The position numbers and the translations under genes are program-made. 7,455 nt of DNA from an uncultured Eubacteriales bacterium (GTDB lineage: Bacteria; Bacillota; Clostridia; Oscillospirales; CAG-272): contig CAKRQL010000007.1 of assembly GCA_934393265.1 (NCBI GenBank), forward strand, positions 1-7,455. The letters run 5' to 3'. Each line of letters opens with the position of its first letter. The first letter of the stretch is position 1. Shown here piece by piece: positions 1-6,532 of this stretch. The notes beneath the pieces were generated by a model. The model ran no database searches, was not told where the DNA came from, and worked only from the letters and a program-made list of their open reading frames with translations.

Positions 1-27
1 GTTCTGTACTCTGCGATGCCCGGGCAA

Positions 28-1704
28 TCAGGCGGACATTGCGCCGCCCGTACCCGCTGCATTTCTCTTTATCTTGTTGCTCGTCGTTTTCTCAAACGGC
101 GTCTCGCGTATTGTGAGCGCGGAAATCTGCTTGTAGCCCGGGAGCTCCGAGAGCTCTGCACGGATGTCGGCAAGCGCCTGCTCACGCGGGCGGGGATCCT
201 CCGCCATGTAAATCTCAGCCGAGAGCCCGGTCTCCTCCCCGGCGTCGTTCTTTATTCCGCGGACAACCGCCTCGGTAATATACGGTACGCGGAGGATATA
301 TCCCTCGATAGCCTCGGGGTATATGTTCTTTCCGTTCGTGAGAACTATTATGTTCTTCTTTCTTCCGGTTATGACTATCTCGTCGCGGTCGTTTATATAG
401 CCGTAGTCGCCGGTCGAGAACCAGCCATCGCTGTCAAGGACCTCGGCGGTGAGCTCCGGGTGCTTGTAATATCCCATCATGACGACGTCGCCGCATACCT
501 GTATCTCGCCTATGCCGTCGGCATCCGGTTCGGATATTCTCCACTCGAGACAGCCGATGCGCCGCCCGGCGGAGGAGAAGTTGTTCGACCCGTCGACATC
601 GTCGTTCACCGAGACGAGCGGCGAGCACTCGGTTATTCCGTACCCGCCGGTAAGTGTTATACCTATCTTATCGAAGAATGCGCCTGTCTCCGGGCGTATC
701 GGTGCGCCGCCGCAGACAATGCGGCGGAGCCTGCCGCCGAAGCCCGCGAGTATAGACTTGAAGAACACGCGGCGCAGGTCTATTCCGATACGGCGGAGTG
801 CCTCGGATATTTTCACCGCCCGCTCAAAGGAGGCCCTCTTTCCCTCCTTGTCAATGGTGCGGTTTATGAGGTCATAGAAGTGCTCCGAGAATGCGGGCAC
901 AAGATAGATATAATCCGGGTGATAGCGTTTCATATCGTCCGCCACCTTGCGCAGCGACTCGTTTATGCAGAGCGTCGTTCTCGCGTGTATACCGACGAGT
1001 ATATCGCAGACCGCCTCGTACGTGTGGTTATAAGGCAGGACGGAGACACACTTTCCGCTGACCTGCGAGGCGGCAAGACCGTACTTGACGCCACAGACAA
1101 GGTTGTGCTCCGAGAGCATGACGCCCTTTGCCGTTCCGGTTGTTCCGGAGGTGAACACAAGGTCGCACAGCTCCCATTCGTCGCGCCCGAGGGCATCAAA
1201 CGCCGTCTTATCGAGCTCGCGCCCGGACTCAAGAAGCCTGTCAAAGGAGAGCGCGCCGTCCGCGTCCTCCTTTTCGTCTATGCAGACAACGAGCGAGAGC
1301 CGCGGCAGCTCTGAGAGCCGCCCCTCAAGGGCGACGAGGCGGCGACGGTCGCAGAACAGGACCTCGCTGTCCGACTCGCCGAGAAGGAATATCAGCTCAT
1401 CCGTCGGCAGCTCCTTATCAAGGGGGACAAACACGCCACCGCTCGTGAGTGTCATAAGATAGGTGACTATCCAGCGGTAGGAGTTCCCCGCCGCGATAGC
1501 CATGTGGCTCCTGCCGTACCCGAGCTTTTCTATCGCCGCACCGAGCGAGCGGACATCGTCGCGGAACGCGGAGAATGTGACGCTCTTCGGCTCTCCCGCC
1601 TCGCGGTATTCATAGGCTATGGCGTCCGGGCTCTCGGTCGCGCTTATTGTGAGCATTTCCTTTATCGAATGTATATCGGGGAATTTCTTTATCTTGTTTT
1701 TCAT
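28..1704 (-). CDS. AMP-binding long-chain acyl-CoA synthetase-like enzyme (ANL superfamily)
   Basis: This 558-residue protein is predicted to adenylate a carboxylic acid, probably a fatty acid, and pass it to CoA or an acyl carrier protein in the cytoplasm. The ANL core motifs are in order: the P-loop FTSGTTGTAKG at 184-194, YGITECSP at 355-362, GWFSTGD at 427-433, and the hinge/A8 segment beginning ITGRKKN at 445 and running to NIYPE. The C-terminal lysine motif KTTSNKIKR lies at 539-547, with K544 the likely catalytic lysine. The length suits a compact bacterial FACS-type enzyme, with no fused carrier or thioesterase domain. The start is supported by GGAGG at 1713-1717, 8 nt upstream of ATG. 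It has its own promoter, separate from pncB upstream. The stop lies 27 bp from the window edge with no terminator, so a further gene of the unit may follow outside. The family is certain; the substrate, and whether the acceptor is CoA or ACP, cannot be read from the sequence. Confidence 0.9.
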   Translation of the reverse strand: MKNKIKKFPDIHSIKEMLTISATESPDAIAYEYREAGEPKSVTFSAFRDDVRSLGAAIEKLGYGRSHMAIAAGNSYRWIVTYLMTLTSGGVFVPLDKELPTDELIFLLGESDSEVLFCDRRRLVALEGRLSELPRLSLVVCIDEKEDADGALSFDRLLESGRELDKTAFDALGRDEWELCDLVFTSGTTGTAKGVMLSEHNLVCGVKYGLAASQVSGKCVSVLPYNHTYEAVCDILVGIHARTTLCINESLRKVADDMKRYHPDYIYLVPAFSEHFYDLINRTIDKEGKRASFERAVKISEALRRIGIDLRRVFFKSILAGFGGRLRRIVCGGAPIRPETGAFFDKIGITLTGGYGITECSPLVSVNDDVDGSNNFSSAGRRIGCLEWRISEPDADGIGEIQVCGDVVMMGYYKHPELTAEVLDSDGWFSTGDYGYINDRDEIVITGRKKNIIVLTNGKNIYPEAIEGYILRVPYITEAVVRGIKNDAGEETGLSAEIYMAEDPRPREQALADIRAELSELPGYKQISALTIRETPFEKTTSNKIKRNAAGTGGAMSA

Positions 1705-1749
1705 ATCGTTTTCCTCCGCTGTGCCGCCTTTACGGCGTATTCTGTAAAA

Positions 1750-1778
1750 ATTATATACACTCGGAGAAAAAAAGTCAC
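1750..1778 (-). promoter_or_regulatory. Sigma-A-type promoter of the acyl-CoA synthetase gene
   Basis: On the minus strand a -35-like GTGACT (1773-1778; 4 of 6 consensus positions) is followed, after exactly 17 nt, by a perfect -10 TATAAT (1750-1755). Transcription would start near 1743, giving a leader of about 40 nt that contains the GGAGG ribosome binding site. The spacer holds a long T run (minus strand). The position directly ahead of the gene and the correct spacing support the call; the -35 is not ideal. Confidence 0.6.
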
Positions 1779-2008
1779 CCTACACCCGTCTCCCGGCGGT
1801 AGAATTATTTTCCCCGCCTCTCTACTTTCTCTACCGGCGACTCTACCGAGGCAAAATCCGCAGCATTTTGCGTAAAAATGAAAAGTATAATTTACAAAAT
1901 CCGTCACATCCGCACACTTGCGCGAAAATGCACCGTCTGAAAAATTCAAATGTCGCAGCAAACGCAAGAAAGCAAAAAAATACAGTCCCAAGCGAAAATC
2001 CGGCAGGC
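1779..2008. other. Gene-free intergenic stretch between pncB terminator and acyl-CoA synthetase promoter
   Basis: About 230 bp with no convincing gene on either strand. It is AT-richer than the flanking coding sequence. It holds three copies of CTCTAC (plus strand, starting at 1820, 1829 and 1841) and two copies of CAAAATCCG (1852-1860 and 1895-1903). It also holds a small hairpin, GCAAAAT at 1851-1857 pairing with ATTTTGC at 1865-1871. These sit upstream of the -35 element and could bind a regulator, but no known operator is recognised. A 96-codon minus-strand frame crosses this region, but it overlaps the promoter and looks like chance. Confidence 0.4.
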
Positions 2009-2045
2009 AAAAATTAAAAGCCCGGGGTGAAGTGCTCCCCGGGCT
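2009..2045 (-). terminator. Rho-independent terminator after pncB
   Basis: A perfect 9-bp GC-rich stem, AGCCCGGGG (2019-2027) pairing with CCCCGGGCT (2037-2045), has a 9-nt loop. In the minus-strand transcript it is followed at once by TTTAATTTTT (2018-2009). It begins about 33 nt after the pncB stop codon. It is a strong intrinsic terminator and marks the end of the ruvX-permease-pncB unit. Confidence 0.9.
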
Positions 2046-2077
2046 CGCCTGTATTATGCTTCTTGTTATGTTTCTTT

Positions 2078-3541
2078 TTACTTCTTCTCGGCGTGTCTTA
2101 TAGCCGCGCCGCCGGCTTCGAGGAGCTCGTGCTTTATATCCCAGAGCTTCTGCGAGAGGTCGACGTAGTATCTGTGCGGATTCTCAAATCTTGTGACCTC
2201 CTCCCAGAGGGTATCGACCTGCGCGCGGCAGTACTGCTGTATCTCCGAGATGTGCGGAGAGTCGTAGACGCACTCGCCGCCACGGAATACGGGAACAAGG
2301 AGCTCACGGAGGGTGTAATCCTCGCATACCTTGCGCTTCCACGTCTGTGCGGGGTCGAAGATTTCAAGCGGCTTCGTCTCGTCTATCACCTCGTCGTGCA
2401 CGCAGATAAGATCTGCGGTTGCCTTTCCGTTCTGCTTGTCGTAGATGCGGTAGACCTTTTTGAAGTGCGGGTTGGTTATCTTCTCCGGGTTTTCGGAAAT
2501 CTTTATCTTCGGGACTATCTCGCCGTTCTCTTCCTTTGCGACAAGCTTATAAACTCCGCCGAACACGGGGTTAGACTTCGCGGTGATAAGCCGCTCGCCG
2601 ACGCCGAAGGAGTCTATCTTCGCGCCCTGAAGAATTATATCGCGGATTATATTTTCGTCGAGTGAATTTGAAACGACTATCTTACAGTCGGTAAAGCCCG
2701 CGTCATCAAGCATTTTGCGCGCTTTCTTTGTAAGGTAGGTGATGTCGCCGGAGTCAAGGCGTATTCCGCAGCTCTTTATTCCGAGAGGCACGAGCACCTC
2801 GCGGAACGCGCGTATCGCATTCGGAACTCCGGAGCGGAGAACATCATAGGTATCGACAAGGAGGGTTGCATTATGCGGATATGTGCGGCAGTAGGCGACG
2901 AACGCCTCATACTCGCTGTCAAACATCTGCACCCACGAGTGTGCCATTGTTCCGGTCGCGGGGATTGCATAGTCTCTGTCCGAGATTGTGCACGCCGTCG
3001 CGGCACAGCCGCCGATGAACGCGGCGCGGGCACCGAGGATAGCTCCGTCCGCCCCCTGTGCGCGGCGTGAGCCGAACTCCGCAACCGGTCTACCCTGTGC
3101 GGCTCTTACAACGCGGTTCGCCTTTGTAGCTATCAGCGACTGGTGATTTAACGAGAGGAGGACAAAGGTCTCAATGAACTGTGCCTCTATCGCCGGGGCG
3201 CGGACGGTGAGTATCGGCTCTCCCGGGAATATCGGCGTCCCCTCCGGGACGGCGTATATATCTCCCGTAAAGCGGAAGTTGCGCAGGTAGTTAAGGAAGT
3301 CCTCCGAGAACATCTTCTTTGAACGGAGAAATTCTATATCCTGCTCGGTGAACTTCAGAGTTTTGATATATTCTATAACCTGCTCAAGCCCCGCAGCGAT
3401 GGCGAAGCCGCCGCCGTCCGGAATTGTGCGGAAGAACACATCGAAGTAGGCTATCTCGTCTCCCTTTCCGAGTTCGTAATAGCCGTTCGCCATAGTGAGC
3501 TCGTAGAAATCGCAGAGGAGTGTATTATTCGGCTTTGACAT
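2078..3541 (-). CDS. pncB: Nicotinate phosphoribosyltransferase (NAD salvage)
   Basis: This 487-residue cytoplasmic enzyme (EC 6.3.4.21) makes nicotinate mononucleotide from nicotinate and PRPP with ATP hydrolysis, the committing step of Preiss-Handler NAD salvage. Family hallmarks run the length of the protein: the N-terminal LLCDFYELTMANGYY (8-22), EFGSRRAQG (155-163), TMAHSWVQ with His201 at the position of the phosphorylated catalytic histidine, RLDSGD (261-266) and the phosphate-binding SFGVGERL (311-318). The length matches the long Gram-positive form, with its extra C-terminal domain. The ATG is preceded by an AAAGG about 14 nt upstream, a loose ribosome binding site, but the MSKPNNTLLCDFYELTM start agrees with the family. 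It lies 72 bp after the permease gene with no terminator or promoter in between, so co-transcription is likely. A strong terminator follows. The product call is secure. Confidence 0.95.
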   Translation of the reverse strand: MSKPNNTLLCDFYELTMANGYYELGKGDEIAYFDVFFRTIPDGGGFAIAAGLEQVIEYIKTLKFTEQDIEFLRSKKMFSEDFLNYLRNFRFTGDIYAVPEGTPIFPGEPILTVRAPAIEAQFIETFVLLSLNHQSLIATKANRVVRAAQGRPVAEFGSRRAQGADGAILGARAAFIGGCAATACTISDRDYAIPATGTMAHSWVQMFDSEYEAFVAYCRTYPHNATLLVDTYDVLRSGVPNAIRAFREVLVPLGIKSCGIRLDSGDITYLTKKARKMLDDAGFTDCKIVVSNSLDENIIRDIILQGAKIDSFGVGERLITAKSNPVFGGVYKLVAKEENGEIVPKIKISENPEKITNPHFKKVYRIYDKQNGKATADLICVHDEVIDETKPLEIFDPAQTWKRKVCEDYTLRELLVPVFRGGECVYDSPHISEIQQYCRAQVDTLWEEVTRFENPHRYYVDLSQKLWDIKHELLEAGGAAIRHAEKK

Positions 3542-3613
3542 ATTTTTATTAAATTGCCTTTCTTTTTTATTTTTGCCGCCCGCGGCGACGCTTTTCGGGG
3601 ATTGCCGGACTGA

Positions 3614-4909
3614 TTAAAGCTCAAGCTTCATATCGCCGTATTTTATTGCCCCCGTTTTTCTCATTATCTCGGATATACCGAGCGAGACCGCCGCGGGGAG
3701 GACTATACAGCAGACGAGGACGCCGAGCGAGCTCATAAGTCCGAAGCCCATGTCGGTGAATATTCCGATAGGACCGACAAGACCGCAGGTGCCCATTCCG
3801 GCACTGACTCCCGAGCACTCGAGCTTAAAGAGGCAGGTAGAGACCGGACCGCACACCGCGGCGGCGACTGTCGCGGGGATCCATATCTGCGGCTTTTTTA
3901 CTATGTTGCCCATCTGGAGCATCGAGGTGCCGAGCCCCTGTGCAACGACGCCGGACCAGCGATTCTCACGGAAGGATATGACGGCAAAGCCGACCATCTG
4001 TGCACAGCAGCCGACCGCCGCCGCGCCTCCGGCTATCCCGGTTATGCCTATCATCGCGCAAAGTGCCGCGGAGCTTATCGGCAGGGTCAGTACGACGCCG
4101 ACCACGACGGCAATTATTATTCCCATAAAGAAAGGATACATGTTCGTCGACCAATTCACAAAATATCCTATCCAGTACATGCAATAGGCGACAAGCGGGC
4201 ATATAAGCTGTGCGAGCCCGACGCCGACGCCGATAGTCACCACCGGGGTGACAAGTATGTCTATCTTGGTTTCCTTTGAAACAAGCTTTCCGACCTCGGT
4301 CGCGACGAGCGCACAGAGGAAGGCTCCGGCAGGACCGGCGGTTACCGTCAGTACCGCGTCTGCGGCGGTTATAGCCGTGCTGAAGCCGTTTCCGGCAAGC
4401 CCGGCGACACCCGCCGAGAAGAGCACGAGCGGCGGAGCCTTAAGCGCGTAGGCAACGGCTATTCCGAGCACCGCCCCGGTCGCCTGCTTTGCAAAGGTCG
4501 CCATGTGGGTGAATGTCGACCAGTGGGTATACTCCGAGAGAGTGCCGAAGATAGTTCCTATAAGGAGCGTCGCAAAAAGCCCCAGTGCCATGGAGCCCAT
4601 AGCATCTATGAAGTAGACCTTCGGTGAAAGCGTTATGTTTTTCTTTTTCAGAAAAGCGCGGACGCGCCCGGTACTTTTCTCCGGTGCGGAGGTCTCCTCC
4701 GGTTCTGCCGTCTCCTCCGGTCTTTCCGCCGTGACGTCCTTTTTGTCGTTCGCCGCTTTGTCGGTCGTCTCTGCCGTCCCGTCGTCGCTCGCTGTGAGAT
4801 GCCCGGCGTACTCCCCGTCCCGCCATTCGGGAGCCTTATCTCCCGGCGCTGAGGTCAGTCCGTCGGTATATGGCTTATTCTGCCATGCCGTCTCTTCCCT
4901 GTTTTTCAT
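3614..4909 (-). CDS. PfoR-family / PTS EIIC-like (PTS_EIIC_2) membrane protein
   Basis: A 431-residue polytopic membrane protein of the family known as PTS_EIIC_2 or PfoR (named for a Clostridium perfringens perfringolysin regulator). Members resemble the substrate channel of sugar phosphotransferase systems, but for most neither the substrate nor any phosphotransfer partner is known. Residues 1-85 are hydrophilic and rich in Glu, Thr, Ala and Asp, and predicted disordered. From about 95 on there are roughly nine or ten hydrophobic segments, including the family-typical KETKIDILVTPVVTI around 213-226 and Gly-rich loops GNGFSTAITAAD and GITGIAGGAAAVGCC. No IIA or IIB domain is present or adjacent. 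I chose the ATG at 4909 because AAAGGA (4919-4924) lies 9 nt upstream. An in-frame ATG at 4939 would start inside a hairpin and lacks a ribosome binding site. The family is fairly sure; transport function is inference. Confidence 0.82.
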   Translation of the reverse strand: MKNREETAWQNKPYTDGLTSAPGDKAPEWRDGEYAGHLTASDDGTAETTDKAANDKKDVTAERPEETAEPEETSAPEKSTGRVRAFLKKKNITLSPKVYFIDAMGSMALGLFATLLIGTIFGTLSEYTHWSTFTHMATFAKQATGAVLGIAVAYALKAPPLVLFSAGVAGLAGNGFSTAITAADAVLTVTAGPAGAFLCALVATEVGKLVSKETKIDILVTPVVTIGVGVGLAQLICPLVAYCMYWIGYFVNWSTNMYPFFMGIIIAVVVGVVLTLPISSAALCAMIGITGIAGGAAAVGCCAQMVGFAVISFRENRWSGVVAQGLGTSMLQMGNIVKKPQIWIPATVAAAVCGPVSTCLFKLECSGVSAGMGTCGLVGPIGIFTDMGFGLMSSLGVLVCCIVLPAAVSLGISEIMRKTGAIKYGDMKLEL

Positions 4910-4935
4910 TGTAAAAAATCCTTTCTTATCGCAAA

Positions 4936-4950
4936 ACACGCGGGGCGTGT
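4936..4950 (-). terminator. Weak hairpin between ruvX and the permease gene (possible attenuator)
   Basis: ACACGC (4936-4941) pairs with GCGTGT (4945-4950) around a 3-nt loop. In the minus-strand transcript the stem runs into only three or four U residues before GCG. It starts immediately after the ruvX stop codon and ends just before the permease ribosome binding site. The short stem and U-tract suggest partial termination or RNA end protection at most. Confidence 0.3.
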
Positions 4951-4951
4951 A

Positions 4952-5392
4952 TCATTTTCCCGCCGAGTTCCGCTCTTTATCTATATAATCCTGAAGAATT
5001 ATCTGAGCCGATAGGGTATCGATATTTTCTTTTCTGCGTCTGCCGTGCGTACCCGTCGCGTCGAGGTAGCGATAAGCCGTCATTGTGCTCATTCGCTCGT
5101 CGTAGGTGACCACATCAGCATCGGTGAGCGGACGCAGAAGATTTATAAAAGCCATTACCGTCTTTACCCTCTCGCCCTCGGTGCCGTCCATATTCTTCGG
5201 CAGACCGACGACTATGCGGACGCACCCGCGCTCCGCACACTCGCGCGCCACACGCTGTGCCGTGTGCAGCATTCCGCCCTCTCGCAGGGTGCCGACGCCG
5301 GTGGCAATAAGTCCGGATGCGTCACATTCCGCGAGCCCGGTGCGGACGTCTCCGTAGTCAACCCCGAGATATTTTCCGTGCCTGAGATCCAT
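4952..5392 (-). CDS. ruvX: RuvX/YqgF-family putative Holliday junction resolvase (pre-16S rRNA nuclease)
   Basis: A 146-residue RNase H-fold nuclease of the YqgF family. Members are annotated as putative Holliday junction resolvases, and the E. coli protein processes the 5' end of pre-16S rRNA. The conserved blocks are all visible: LGVDYGDVRTGLA at 9-21 with the first catalytic Asp12, IVVGLPKNMDGTEGERV at 60-76, TYDERMSTMTAYR at 96-108, and the C-terminal KENIDTLSAQIILQDYID at 121-138, whose Asp125 completes the acidic centre. The length is normal. The ATG at 5392 is chosen because GGAGG (5398-5402) sits 5 nt upstream and the protein then begins just before the first motif. An earlier in-frame ATG at 5458 would add a basic, Ala/Pro-rich 22-residue extension foreign to the family. 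It is the first gene after a consensus promoter, with the permease gene 42 bp downstream. Confidence 0.92.
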   Translation of the reverse strand: MDLRHGKYLGVDYGDVRTGLAECDASGLIATGVGTLREGGMLHTAQRVARECAERGCVRIVVGLPKNMDGTEGERVKTVMAFINLLRPLTDADVVTYDERMSTMTAYRYLDATGTHGRRRKENIDTLSAQIILQDYIDKERNSAGK

Positions 5393-5493
5393 AAAATCCT
5401 CCAGAAGAGCTGCCGCGGCAGGTGTCGGTGTCCTGTGCCGCAAGCGACGCCGCAGCACATCGCGGCTATTGCCTGCGCGTGCGCGACAGAATA

Positions 5494-5522
5494 ATTATAT
5501 ACCACTTCCGCCGGATTGTCAA
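5494..5522 (-). promoter_or_regulatory. Exact-consensus sigma-A promoter of the ruvX-permease-pncB unit
   Basis: On the minus strand TTGACA (5517-5522) and TATAAT (5494-5499) are separated by exactly 17 nt, a full consensus match. The -35 lies only 12 nt beyond the rlmA stop codon. Transcription should begin near 5487, leaving a GC-rich leader of about 95 nt before the ruvX ATG. The leader includes a 12-bp perfect palindrome, CTGCCGCGGCAG (5410-5421), 7 nt before the GGAGG. There is no terminator between rlmA and this promoter, so some read-through from rlmA is also possible. Confidence 0.88.
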
Positions 5523-5534
5523 GAATTTCACGTA

Positions 5535-6410
5535 TTATGGTGCGGGCACCTGCGATTTCCGGTATCCGAGGACAAGAAAGTGCGCCTCCGACGTGAGGTG
5601 AGAAAGCGCGGCAATCCGCTCTCTGCCCTCCGGCGGAGTGCGGTAAGCGTACGGGGTCATCATGAAGAGCGCGTGTATGTCCTCGCCGCTGTCAAGCTCA
5701 AACGTATAGCGCAGCTCACGGCGAAAAAGCAGCTCAAAGCCCGGAAGTGCCGGGTCAAGCACCGGCTTTCTGTACGGAACGTCATACGCCACGGCTTTCA
5801 GCGAAAACAGGTGCTCCTCCCCCGGTACAGCCATGACAAAGCCGCCCCCCGGACGGAGAGCGCGTCGGATTTCATTCGGGCAGAGCGGGGAAAACATATT
5901 GAGCGTCACATCAAAGCTGCCGTCCGGTACCGGCATATCGTAAGCCCCGGCGACGGCAAATTCGATGCTCCCCGCCCCGCGCAGTCTCCTTGCCGCGCGG
6001 CACACAGCCTCCCTTGAAATGTCGAACGCCGCGACGCGCCCGCCATGCGGGGCAAGCCTCCGCGCGACCTCCCCGGTATAGTACCCCTCGCCGCACCCTA
6101 TATCAAGGAGAGTGCCGCCGTCAGGGGTCAGATTGCGGCATATAGTGCTCACAGCATCGCAGAGCGAAAGGTAGGCACCCGTGTCAAGAAAACGCCGCCG
6201 TGCATCTACCATTTCCCGGTTGTCGCCGTGCGTCCCCGCCCTACGGGTCAGAAGGTTTATGTACCCCTCCGCCGCCATGTCGTACGAATGCCCCGCAGGG
6301 CACACCGCGCGCCTGTCCGAATATGTCAGATCCCTTTCGCACTTCGGACAGCAGAAAAGCGACCTTCGCCCCGGAATACCACCGGGGCGTGTATTGTTTT
6401 TGTCATTCAT
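5535..6410 (-). CDS. rlmA: RlmA-family 23S rRNA (guanine-N1)-methyltransferase
   Basis: A 291-residue SAM-dependent methyltransferase that should methylate N1 of a guanine in helix 35 of 23S rRNA. The RlmA(I) branch targets G745; the RlmA(II)/TlrB branch, usual in Gram-positives, targets G748. The N-terminus has the family zinc ribbon, with ligands Cys21, Cys24, Cys37 and His41 (FCCPKCERDL, then AVCPAGHSYD), followed by the characteristic EGYINLL at 48-54. SAM motif I is LLDIGCGEGYYT (101-112). The later NMFSPLCPNEIRRALRPGG (171-189) is the family's post-II/IV region. The length is normal. GGAGAG (6419-6424) lies 8 nt before the ATG. No clear promoter is visible in the 70 bp between this gene and the toxin-antitoxin terminator, so expression may depend on a weak promoter or read-through. 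Branch assignment, and hence any link to tylosin-type macrolide resistance, is not settled by the sequence. Confidence 0.88.
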   Translation of the reverse strand: MNDKNNTRPGGIPGRRSLFCCPKCERDLTYSDRRAVCPAGHSYDMAAEGYINLLTRRAGTHGDNREMVDARRRFLDTGAYLSLCDAVSTICRNLTPDGGTLLDIGCGEGYYTGEVARRLAPHGGRVAAFDISREAVCRAARRLRGAGSIEFAVAGAYDMPVPDGSFDVTLNMFSPLCPNEIRRALRPGGGFVMAVPGEEHLFSLKAVAYDVPYRKPVLDPALPGFELLFRRELRYTFELDSGEDIHALFMMTPYAYRTPPEGRERIAALSHLTSEAHFLVLGYRKSQVPAP

Positions 6411-6478
6411 TCGTTTGTCTCTCCGTGGTACGGATTTCCCCGTATTCCCTTATCATCGTCTCGGTTGAGGCGACCCTC

Positions 6479-6529
6479 AAAAACCGATTTACCGATCGGT
6501 GCCCTTTCGGGAAAACCAATCGGTAAATC
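6479..6529 (-). terminator. Terminator after the toxin-antitoxin operon (possibly bidirectional)
   Basis: Perfect 11-bp arms, GATTTACCGAT (6486-6496) and ATCGGTAAATC (6519-6529), enclose a second paired segment (GGT/ACC and CCC/GGG). In the minus-strand transcript this is capped by a GAAA tetraloop (6505-6508). The stem is followed by GGTTTTTG on the minus strand and by TTTT on the plus strand. It lies just past the antitoxin stop codon. A second small hairpin, TTGAGG/CCTCAA at 6465-6480, follows directly. Confidence 0.85.
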
Positions 6530-6532
6530 TTT

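Noticed and set aside
16..1314. 432-codon plus-strand open frame opposite the acyl-CoA synthetase gene
   Set aside because: It is the antisense shadow of a gene with complete, ordered ANL motifs. Its product has no recognisable family, and long antisense frames are expected in GC-rich coding sequence.
1701..1991. 96-codon minus-strand frame upstream of the acyl-CoA synthetase
   Set aside because: It runs through the promoter and overlaps the start of the real gene, has no family signature, and its composition looks like translated intergenic DNA.
2027..2665. 212-codon plus-strand open frame opposite pncB
   Set aside because: It overlaps the pncB terminator stem and the pncB coding region, has no recognisable protein family, and is explained by the codon bias of pncB.
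3542..3613. Terminator or promoter between the permease gene and pncB
   Set aside because: The only GC hairpin (GCCGC/GCGGC) has a 2-nt loop and is followed by an A-rich, not U-rich, tract on the minus strand. No -35/-10 pair is seen.
4910..4939. Earlier start (MFCDKKGFFT) for the EIIC-like protein
   Set aside because: The codon lies in a hairpin stem with no ribosome binding site. The ATG at 4909 has AAAGGA at 9 nt.
5393..5458. Earlier start (MLRRRLRHRT) for ruvX
   Set aside because: It would add a 22-residue basic Ala/Pro-rich extension unlike the family. The ATG at 5392 has GGAGG at 5 nt.
5212..5505. Cys-rich upstream frame (MCCGVACGTG...) in the ruvX leader as a regulatory leader peptide
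   Set aside because: It has no convincing ribosome binding site and does not end before ruvX but runs far into it in another frame, so it lacks the form of a leader peptide.
5469..6017. 182-codon plus-strand open frame opposite rlmA and its 3' flank
   Set aside because: It crosses the ruvX promoter and antisense rlmA sequence, and its product is Arg/His-rich with no domain. The minus-strand gene explains the region.
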